NCBI GenBank assembly: GCA_032433595.1
Contig: JASWJB010000059.1
Location: 62,001-126,000 of the forward strand
Direction of reading: 5' to 3'
Length of the DNA stretch: 64,000 nt
Origin: Conoideocrella luteorostrata
Taxonomy: Eukaryota; Ascomycota; Sordariomycetes; Hypocreales; Clavicipitaceae
Every line of letters begins with the position of its first letter. Position 1 is the stretch's first letter. This document shows positions 44,395 through 54,427 of the stretch, piece by piece. The notes beneath the pieces are model-generated. The model was not told the origin of the DNA. It did no database searches and was given only the letters and a program-made list of their open reading frames with translations. Made by a program: the position numbers and the translations under genes.

Positions 44395-45412
44395 TGAACG
44401 ATCACGGGGACATGGTCTCTAGAGGGTATATGGTGGGTTTTTGACTTACGAAATGAGCTGCTTTGCATAGTGTGTTTCGAGTAATTCGTCAATGATCTAA
44501 TTGGACCATCTGTCGTCTCATACAAGCGGTGAGAGATTAGCCGAGTATCTCTGTACTCTTCGTAAAGAGATGTCAGCGAGGAGCAACATGCACAAGCTAG
44601 CGTCGACAGCACACAAGAAGTCATGTGAAGATTGTGGTAGAATGATTAGAGTCGAGGCGTTCATTCGCGCGGGACGCATTGACCACATTGACTTTTCTAT
44701 ACCCTCAGCGTAGGTATGTGTATGGAGAACAGGGGGAATATTATTGAAGAAGCCGGTACGGTATTGGATGCCTGCTTCCAACGCAGCACTTGCAGCGTTG
44801 ACGCGGACGATATATAGACTGCCCTAGTATTTCACGAGAGCTGCATAACGCGCGTGATGGCCCGACCAAAGTGCGAACAGCTTAATTTGTATACTACTGC
44901 GTACAAAATCTCACAATATGAGGATCGGCTTTTTACCGTGTCCCAAGGATAATAATATGCTAGTTAGCCACTGTCACTGGACTCTAAGTAGGGACACATG
45001 CACCTGTCGGAAAGTAAGAATGCTCAATTGAATGCCATGGACTTCTTGATGTATTGTAACATCACTCGCCTACACTGCTTCAAACTTAAAAAAGTTGTGA
45101 TGATGGGAAAATAAATATACAAGACTCACTCACTGGCTGATGCAACTGATATTAGTAGATGGATGCGGTACGTACGGAATGTTACCCGATTATCAACCGG
45201 TTCGCCAATCACAGCCACCCATTTGCAAGCACCGCCGAACGTATAGCGTGGTACTTACTAGTTCACTACTCCGTACCGTACTGGGGACATTTCGACGGGG
45301 TGAGAAAGCTCTCTCGAGAACCTCCCAAACCTCCACGGTCAACCTCGCCCGACTTGTCCGCCCACCTTGCAACGCACGACCGCCATTGACGCCCGGCTCA
45401 ATCAATCCCACA
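44395..45412. other. Intergenic region
   Basis: About 1 kb without a recognisable gene. A TACTCCGTA copy at 45267 lies about 140 bases before the complex I subunit start, probably in its leader or promoter. Short frames at 44501-44781 overlap on both strands and look like chance. Confidence 0.45.
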
Positions 45413-46504
45413 ATGGCGAGCAAGATCACCCCCTTTCTGTTCCGCTCATGCGTTCGCGCTGCCTCGCGCGTGGCCCGGCCACCAATGCGCGCCTTCTCCG
45501 TCACAGCTTGTCGGGCAAGCGATACTCTTATGATTGTACGTATGGCCATCTATAATTGGGGTGGATCTGAAGGCTCGGTCTGCTCAGATGGACATCCAGT
45601 TTCTTCAATTCGAATGGGAGGGAGACACTGGTCCTTCCAGCGGCAGATATTCGAATGACGAAATAGACACACTCTAATTATACTACCACTATAAGTCTTC
45701 CCACAACTAACATCGGGGTTTTTTTTTTTGGTTAATTTAGCACCGAAACACCGCCGATAACAACCCCGATATCCCCTTTAAATTCAACAAGGATAATGAA
45801 GTCGTCATTGCCGAAATCCTCAAGCGGTACCCCGAGCAATACAAGAAAGCTGCCGTCATGCCCCTGCTCGATCTGGGCCAGCGCCAGCACGGCTTCACCA
45901 GCATCGGCGTCATGAACGAGGTGGCTCGTCTACTTGAGATGCCCCCCATGCGGGTTTACGAGGTGGCTTCCTTTTATACCATGTATAATCGAACGCCTGT
46001 GGGCAAGTTCTTTGTCCAGGCCTGCACAACGGTATGACAACCTTGAAGCCCTCTCTACACCACCCTTCCGGCTTGGATCCCGATATAGGTTGTATGTGGC
46101 GGAATAACTGACTTCTTTTTTTTTTTTTTTGGCAATAGACTCCCTGCCAACTAGGCGGCTGCGGATCCGACGTCATCGTCAAAGCCATCAAAGAACATCT
46201 CGGCATCAAGCAAGGCGAAACCACGCCTGACGGGCTCTTCACCTTCATCGAAGTCGAATGCCTCGGCGCCTGCGTCAACGCGCCCATGATCCAAATAAAC
46301 GATGACTATTACGAGGACCTGACGCCCGAGACTGTCGTTGACCTGCTCAAGACGCTGAAAGCCAGTGCTGGCGATGCCAATGCCGCAGCCAAGATTCCCA
46401 AGGCCGGCCCCCTGTCCGGCAGAGAGACATGCGAGAACAGCAAGGGCCAGACGAACTTGCTTGATGAGCCGTGGGGTATTGAGACGACAAGATCAGACTT
46501 GTAG
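45413..46504 (+). CDS. NADH:ubiquinone oxidoreductase 24 kDa subunit (complex I, NDUFV2-type)
   Basis: Three exons (45413-45535, 45741-46031, 46139-46504), all joined in phase 0, give 259 residues. This matrix-arm subunit of complex I carries the [2Fe-2S] cluster N1a. The N-terminus ([20 protein letters not shown]) is a mitochondrial presequence. The cluster ligands are visible: C136 and C141 (CTTTPC, spanning intron 2) and C179 and C183 (CLGAC). The thioredoxin-like body has [34 protein letters not shown] and GKFFVQ. The fungal C-terminal extension ends [15 protein letters not shown]. Both introns contain long T runs (about 45720-45729 and 46116-46130) near their acceptors. Start: first ATG, CCCACAATGGCG context. 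It is convergent with the kelch gene, 366 bases away. Confidence 0.97.
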
Positions 46505-46870
46505 ATTAAATTTGTTTGTTTGGTTTTTTTTTTTTTTCGTTTCAGTTTTGTAAGTTCGGTTATGGAGATGTGCGACGGGGAACTCCTGCTCAGTAGGTAG
46601 GGAGGAGGAACCTGCGTATGTGAGGAGAGGGTTCAGGGAACAAAAAGACACTGTATATAACGCCACTTTTTGTTGAATTGTCGGTGTGGTATAGACAAAC
46701 TTATCATCTTAACGTAACATTTCTCGTTTATTGTCGCGCTCTATCCAAAAGAGAACAATATTGAATGGTGGGCGACATTTGACGCTTCAGTTAGTAAACT
46801 AAACCCCATCCTACAAGCGACATCCCTTTAAAACCTCATTTTTTCTTGTTCATAAGGCGATTGGACACCT
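46505..46870. other. Convergent intergenic region
   Basis: The 366 bases separate two 3' ends. A T-run lies at 46525-46537. No gene or repeat is seen. Confidence 0.45.
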
Positions 46871-48532
46871 TCATTTTCCAAGCCGCAGTATCCACCCATC
46901 ACCGATACGCTTATTATCAGCTCTCAATCCACCCCAGATAATAATACCAGACTCCTCCAGATCCGTCATGGGCGCGCTCGCCAACCATCCTCTTCCAACT
47001 GGCACCCCGTCGGCACTCTCTTCGTCATATGACGCTGTTCTCAACTTCTCCCACTTCCCTTCTCCTGTCTTCCGTCCCATGGCTTGGAAAACGGCTGCCG
47101 TGAGACTAGCCGTGCTCATACCCAGCGGTGGCACCTGGAACGTCCACACATCGTTAAAAAATGTGCCTGCACCTTCGTGCCCATCTGCACTGGGGCCCTT
47201 TTCACCCATACACAACACCAAGACTTCCTTCCCGCCACCGACGGTGAGTGCCTGTAAGGAGGCGACGCTTCGGGGGGCTGGCCATTCCTGCTGCGCCTCG
47301 GCATGAATTTCGGGCGACGATGCGTCAATGTTGCCTTGCATAATGGTTTGCCAGCCTGCACGGGCGTGGATGGATACTTCTCCCTTGCTGTAACCATCGT
47401 CAAAGGTTTCCACTTCGAGATTCAAGAAGTCAAGTTGTCCGCCTAGTTCAGTTTCCCCATCATACCCACCGAAGCGAAAGAGGCGGCTTTTGCTGATACA
47501 TATGGCTGAGCCGCCGCGGGATGGGCCAGGAGCAGCTGGAAGTTCTGTCCAAGTGCGTGTGTGGACGTCAAAGGCCCAGAGATCGCTCGTACGATCGCCA
47601 TTGGCTAGACAGCCAGCGTGAACGAAAAAGGTTCCGTAACCGTCGGATTCCTGATCGACTGCTTGTTCAGCAATATGGCCAACCACAGGGTCCTGAGGGA
47701 TACCTGTTTTCGAAGTATCACCTACAGCCCACTGGCGCCAGGTCTGGGGTTTCTTGGGACCAGCGGGACGTGGGAAATCGCGAGGACGGTCAGTAGCCGT
47801 GGCGCAGTGAAAGCTGCGCGGAGCTGGGTGAGGTACGATAGCACCGCCTTTCACAGCTGGGACCGGGTCGAGATATGACCAGGCGTGAGATCGAGTGTCA
47901 TATACCCACACCCGTCCAGCCTCCTCCAGAGGTTTCATATCGGGACCGCCCCGTCCACCAAACAGGAAGATACGTGATCCAATGACGGCCGTGGCGTGGC
48001 CAACTCGGGGAGAAGGGATGTCATTCAGCTCCGGTTTATTGTCTGTTGCAATTTCTTTGCCTTTGGCATTTGACGTGTCTTCCAGAGGCACCTCATCTAG
48101 ACTGGCTTGTGCTTGATCGAGATCCTGTTTGGGAGTCTGTGGCGAGATCTCGTCCGGGAGGCGCTCCGCCCTGGCCGCAACCTTGTGATAGTCGGCCCCG
48201 GCGCTGCTAAACGGCAACCTGATGACATGCATGTCATTGTCGACGGGCTGTCGAGGCTCAATCTCGCCACCAAAGATGTAAGCACACCCTGCAATGACAT
48301 TGAGAGAGTGCGAGGAGCGGGGCAGAGGCGGAATGTCGATGCGTTCCCAGGTGCCCTGTACGGTATCGGCGGGATCGGTTTTGTTCCTGCGGAACTGCGG
48401 TAGGGAAGGAAGATTCTTCTGAATGCTTGGTAAATTAGGCATGTTCACACTCTTGGGCAGGCTGGGCATATTCTGCTGGGCCTGCTTGAATAGGTCGGTC
48501 GAGCGACGCTTGAGCTTGTTGAGCGGCTGCAT
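46871..48532 (-). CDS. Kelch-repeat beta-propeller protein
   Basis: A single exon of 553 residues. After a basic N-terminal stretch of about 50 residues with repeated NMPSLP/NLPSLPQ phrases come kelch-type blades: WERIDIPPLPRSSHSLNVI then GCAYIFGGE, PRVGHATAVIGSRIFLFGGRGG, VWVYDTRSHAWSYLDPVP, DLWAFDVHTRTWTELP, ICISKSRLFRFGGYDGETELGG, FFNDVWTFQVP and a final IIIWGGLRADNKRIGDGW. Such propellers bind protein partners. In filamentous fungi kelch proteins act in polarity, signalling or galactose-oxidase-like enzymes, but no catalytic Cys/Tyr/His set is evident, so a scaffolding role is more likely. I cannot name a specific orthologue. The start at 48532 is the first ATG after upstream stops in this frame. 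Confidence 0.86.
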   Translation of the reverse strand: MQPLNKLKRRSTDLFKQAQQNMPSLPKSVNMPNLPSIQKNLPSLPQFRRNKTDPADTVQGTWERIDIPPLPRSSHSLNVIAGCAYIFGGEIEPRQPVDNDMHVIRLPFSSAGADYHKVAARAERLPDEISPQTPKQDLDQAQASLDEVPLEDTSNAKGKEIATDNKPELNDIPSPRVGHATAVIGSRIFLFGGRGGPDMKPLEEAGRVWVYDTRSHAWSYLDPVPAVKGGAIVPHPAPRSFHCATATDRPRDFPRPAGPKKPQTWRQWAVGDTSKTGIPQDPVVGHIAEQAVDQESDGYGTFFVHAGCLANGDRTSDLWAFDVHTRTWTELPAAPGPSRGGSAICISKSRLFRFGGYDGETELGGQLDFLNLEVETFDDGYSKGEVSIHARAGWQTIMQGNIDASSPEIHAEAQQEWPAPRSVASLQALTVGGGKEVLVLCMGEKGPSADGHEGAGTFFNDVWTFQVPPLGMSTASLTAAVFQAMGRKTGEGKWEKLRTASYDEESADGVPVGRGWLASAPMTDLEESGIIIWGGLRADNKRIGDGWILRLGK

Positions 48533-49556
48533 GGCGACTTGCTTGTGGTTGCTGAGCCGTGGATCAACAATGGCAACTACAGTGGATGTAGACGTAGCCG
48601 CAATAGCTTAGCAGAGCGCGCAGAGAGAGAAATGATTGCTGGAGGCAGGTGACGCAGTGGAAAGAGAGTGAGGCAGATGTTGATGGCTTTGAGCTTGCGT
48701 CAGCGATGCCGCGAATCCGGAGCTGGAGCTGGTCTGTAGCTGAGAGCTGACAGCCCGAGAGCTGAGCTTGAGAAAAATGACGTACCTCTCTTGCTTTAGC
48801 TCTTGGTTGGTTGATGAAGGCTCATGACAGACAGACGAGATGGCAGGAACGGGATTGTGTAGAATCTGAAAAGCGTTGAAAGGCACTGATGCGAACGGTA
48901 AGCATGGTTTTGGATTACCTTGTGGATGATTACTTGTTTCTTACACCTTCTGCATGGCTGTCATAGAGCTGTTGTTAGTTCCTGGGCAGCCACACGTCCG
49001 ACAGACTCAGAGAGGGAGACGCAAGCAAGCACCGCAGCGTGCAGCGTGGGGCGCAGCAGGAACCAGGGTCGAAGGCAAGGAAAAGCCAAAGATGCCTTGC
49101 TTCGTGGGGTCGCCAGGCTATGAAGCTGCCAAGGGGCATGTCGATCGCTGGGCGACGGTTCGTGGTAAATACGGGCAGTCAGTCTTTCTTGGTGACTCCC
49201 GAGCGGCTAGACTCATGGGTTTGTTATTCGTATGGTAGCTAACTAGTAGGCGTCTCTAATTTCCTCTTGTAACTGCACTCGAGTCATTGGAAAAAGACCT
49301 TTTCTCGAGGAGCTGGCGTAATACACCCACACCCGCCACGCATTCGCAGAGAGAGACAATGAGGATTTGTTCAACAGTTACCATCATCCTTCCTCTACTC
49401 CGTACTGCGCGCAAAGCTACTATAATTATACAGGTCCCACACTCCAACTCTTGCTGTGCGAGCCGCGCCACTAAACAGCAACCAGCTATCTTCCTTCTAA
49501 GCAGCTGGCGGATTCCTGCCCAGCCCATATAAGGGAGATTCCAACGTAGCAGTAGA

Positions 49557-49950
49557 TGAATCCCAACATTAGCTATTACACATATCAGAATCGTACCATT
49601 GTGATTTATTCTATGTTCACCTATGCCTTTATGACCTTTATTACACATCCTAACTTGACAACACAAGTGCAGAATCCAGCATCCCACCCAGCACGTAACA
49701 TCTGTCACCAGAGAGAGTACAGGTTGGCTTTGCAGAGGGGGGCACAGGCTATGAGTTTACAGGTCACCTGGGTACAGGTGACAGGTGACAGGTGTTACGT
49801 GCTGGGTTCGTCGAGTGGGATGCTGGATTCTGCACGTATGTTGTCAGATTAGGATGTGTAATAAAAGGTCATAAAAGGCATAGGCAAGCATACAATAAAT
49901 CACAATAGTACGATCCTGATATGTGTAATAGTTAACGTTGGGATTTATCC
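49557..49950. mobile_element. Inverted-repeat (MITE-like or foldback) element
   Basis: The left arm (49557-49711) and the complement of the right arm (49787-49950) align by eye over about 155 bases with roughly 85% identity. Shared landmarks in order are ATCCCAAC.TTA.CTATTACA, CATATCAG.ATCGTAC, ATTGTGATTTATT, CCTATGCC, ATTACACATCCTAA, GTGCAGAATCCAGCATCCCAC and CCAGCACGTAACA. The 75-base centre (49712-49786) carries ACAGGT repeats. There is no coding capacity, so it would be non-autonomous. A decayed relative lies at 2581-2790. No target duplication could be defined. Confidence 0.75.
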
Positions 49951-50325
49951 GAGGAGAGATCTAGCCCTGCTTAGAGTGCCACCCCTCTCCCCACCTAGTA
50001 GCGCGCACCTCCCGCTTCTAAGGACACGAGCTAAAGCCCAAGTGCGTAACAATAAACTATTAATTAAAGGAAAAAAAAAAATATGAGGCAAGAAAGATAG
50101 AAAGAGTTTACAGAAATTAATTATAAATTAATTTTAAATTATTTTCTAAGTAGTTTATCTAGAATACGTGCACAGGCTAACTATACACGCAAAGTGTACT
50201 CCGTAAGTGCACGCACAAGTACAAAGGTACTAAAAAAGAGGGGGTACAGGCCAGCACTGCAAAAGGAGTACAGGTTATAAGGCTACAGGTTACTTGGAGT
50301 ACAGGTTACAGGTGACAGGGGCCGA
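49716..50325 (+). repeat. ACAGGT/TACAGGTT repeat tract
   Basis: Many copies of TACAGGT or GACAGGT occur: near 49718, 49758, 49771-49795 (three in tandem), and again near 50269, 50283 and 50299-50318. The two clusters flank the right arm of the inverted-repeat element, so they may belong to a larger composite element. Confidence 0.55.
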
Positions 50326-51510
50326 GAGGGATCAGTTTATCTGTACACTCCAAGTCAGCGCATACTTCATCTCTCGTAACGGAGTCGTGCATTAGTAGTG
50401 AATACTGCTTCCTCCTAAATGCATATTCGATGAGCCTTCGGACGCGAAACACGGGAATTCCCGCCGCGGTTACGTTAGCAATTAATGTCCCTAGTATTTG
50501 CCAGCTTATTGGCACAAGGAAGGCACAGAGCTTGAACCTGCTTAGCAGAAACACACTCTTTAGTGTCGGAATTTCCCTCGGTAACGTAGCTACTATTAGC
50601 GCGGACAGAAGTAAACGCGTTACGCGATAAGCAGGGAAGGGGCCAGAACATCTTGTAGGCCAGAACCAATACAGGATAAAGAAGCCGCTAATGTGGGTGA
50701 GAAAGGAAAACTGCTGACGACGCAATAGAAGAAAAAAAGTCCTGGAAAGAGGGCAAGAGTGATGTTTTATTCAGACAATGCTTTATTCAGACGGAAAACC
50801 AAGACATTTGAGGGTGTTGGGGGGGAAAGCTAGTCCACGCGCCTATGAACAACCGCCATTTCTTCTTTGACTGCATAATGATAGTAAGCCCGCTTTTTAG
50901 GCTAGTTATAATAACTGACATAATCTACTATAAGTGTAAGCGCAGGGCGAGCGCTAATGCGACGGACTTAATTGAGGTTTCTAACCGCAGCAATCGTACT
51001 AGATAGCATACCCTTTTCCAGTTACGTGACTGGAGCTACTCTTTGTCTGTTTGTCTGGTTACGTAGCTAGGCTGCGTCTTGCTTCCAAGTAGCATCTCTT
51101 GCGTGGCTAGGACCGCGCAACTCTGGCAACCCATTCGTTATTTGTGTTGCGGGTCAGCGTGATGTCGGCCAACCAAGTATATAGAGTAAGTGCTGCTGCA
51201 ATGGTAGCTAGCAAACTGATTGCGGGTCCCAACTTACGATAGTGGGTGTTTAACAGCCCATTTGCGCAGTATCCAAATTTGTTTTTAAACGGGTCTATTA
51301 TAAAAGCATGTTTAGGTTACAGGCCTCTCTAGTTTTTCTCGTAATATTTTTTTCGCATTTTAGTCGTACTAATAACCAGTAACATAAAGATACTAATAGT
51401 GTTTTGTAGACAATGTATAAAACTATGTAGCTTGCTGTATATTATTGGCGGTCTGACACTCCGCCTTACTTTTTTTTTTGGGCCATTGACTTAGCGTTTA
51501 CACCTATGAG

Positions 51511-52884
<1,374 letters not shown>

Positions 52885-54427
52885 AGTTGTGTAGCGCAGC
52901 GCGTTGCACATTGAGATGAGGGCAGGGATTCATTATAATTGTAAGGACACTGGCAGATGTGCTACATTCTCCCCAATAGACAAAAGTTACGGAGTGATCT
53001 CAGCCGTCAGTTATCTATTAGCTTTTGTGTGGACCGCATTTAACACCGCAAAGGCGGCGCAACTCAAGGGGCCAGAGAGCAAGTCATGCGTGCCCAGGAC
53101 CAAATATCTGCCCCCGGCCCGTTGAAAGCTGCTATGTGGCTACAGCTTCGCCCGGCAGTCCTTCCTCTCCAGGCTCTATTCCCACGTCTGATATGATGAT
53201 TTAATTGTAGCGTACGGTTCCTGTTGCCAAGAAGCGCAGCCTCTTCTTGTCTTTAGGATGCTATTGTTGGGCGGGCCGGACCGGCAAGTACTAGTAGTGG
53301 AGGCTTGTATGGTGGTGGGTCGCGGTGGTCACCAAGTCCTCACGCGCCTGTCAGATAACGAGGCAAACATCAGAAAAGCGATCACGGTACGTCGTCCGTG
53401 GACACTTGGCCGGTTCTACGATGATGATTTTTTATGTTTTGTGACCTGAAGATTGGCGAGTTGTCTTGGGAGCACCTTTGTACATCTCTGGCATCTCTGG
53501 CCAGACATAAACGCCAAAGTTGAGATGTGCGCCAATACGTGAGCCAGCCGGCGTCGGGGTGCGCACAGCACGCAGCACACGGGGAAGATGAGGGCCATGA
53601 GCGTTGACCTAACTATTCTCGCCGTTCCGCGAGTCCTACTCCGCAGTTCGTTGGGCATCTGTAGGAGTCAAGTCCTTCCCCTCGCATCATGCCGCTCCCG
53701 GCAAGGCTGCCATTCCACCAACGAGTTGTGGTCGTGACTGGGCTTGGTCCTGCCCAGCCCAGTTCATCCTGATGGAGCGGACAAGGGTCAAATGGTGTCG
53801 ATTGCTAACTACTCCGTAGATAGATAGTCAACCTGCCGCGCCTTCTGCCTGTGGGTACCTACCCCGACCCTGAGAGTCAGTCTCCCTCCATGCTCGCTTG
53901 CCGCCTCACCTGCTTCGGCTCTGGTGAACGGCTCCAACGTTCTGGCCAACGGCTCTTGGGCATTACGCTCAGAATTTTGCTGCTTCTTCCCTCTTGTCCC
54001 AACGCCTCTTGGATGTTCTTTTCTGGCGTACAGCGGCGCCGTATTTGTCCCGATTGCTCCCGTTCTGAGGACTTTGCTTTTAAGCTGCTCAATTCCTTCC
54101 CATCGTAGGCCGTTCGTCGCTAAACGCCGCAGTAGATTGCGACAACATTGTGCGTTTCTGCTCAGCTCACGCGCCCATCCGTCTTATGATTATGCCGCAA
54201 AGCATATCGGTTGGCTTTTTCATCTAACCATCACGCGTGCTGTCAATAGTGCAATGAATTAAACGACGATTCTCTCGTATACGACTGACCCGATCTGGCA
54301 GCAAGCTTCAGCTGCTTGGCCAGGAGTTCTCGGATGGCCTCGCGCCTCTCATACCAATCGCCCGAACTCGTTCACGACCCTGGCCGTTTGTTTTATTGCA
54401 TACGTAGTCAGTTTTAAGCTCCCCCAA
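52885..54427. other. Intergenic region downstream of the protease
   Basis: About 1.5 kb. A 73-codon frame at 52904-53125 with one hydrophobic stretch follows the protease but has no recognisable family. The rest shows overlapping short frames only. TACTCCGTA occurs at 53810. The last 200 bases hold the leader of the next gene. Confidence 0.45.

Larger units (their letters stand above)
48533..51510. other. Repeat island with inverted-repeat element and AT-rich DNA
   Basis: About 3 kb without a convincing gene. From left to right it holds the kelch promoter, unique DNA, an inverted-repeat element (49557-49950), an ACAGGT-rich tract (49716-50325), and AT-rich DNA (50040-50160 and 50860-51500). 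A minus-strand frame at 50306-50725 (139 codons, no ATG start) has no recognised domain and may be a relic. TACTCCGTA occurs at 49396 and 50197. Confidence 0.55.

Noticed and set aside
48608..48886. Minus-strand 92-codon frame upstream of the kelch gene
   Set aside because: Ser/Gln/Leu-rich, no domain; probably the leader of the kelch gene.
50306..50725. Minus-strand 139-codon frame in the repeat island
   Set aside because: Starts at TTG without an early ATG and has no recognised domain. It may be a transposon relic but cannot be supported as a gene.
52904..53125. Plus-strand 73-codon frame just after the protease
   Set aside because: One hydrophobic stretch only, no signal peptide or family features; spacing to the protease stop suggests 3' flank.
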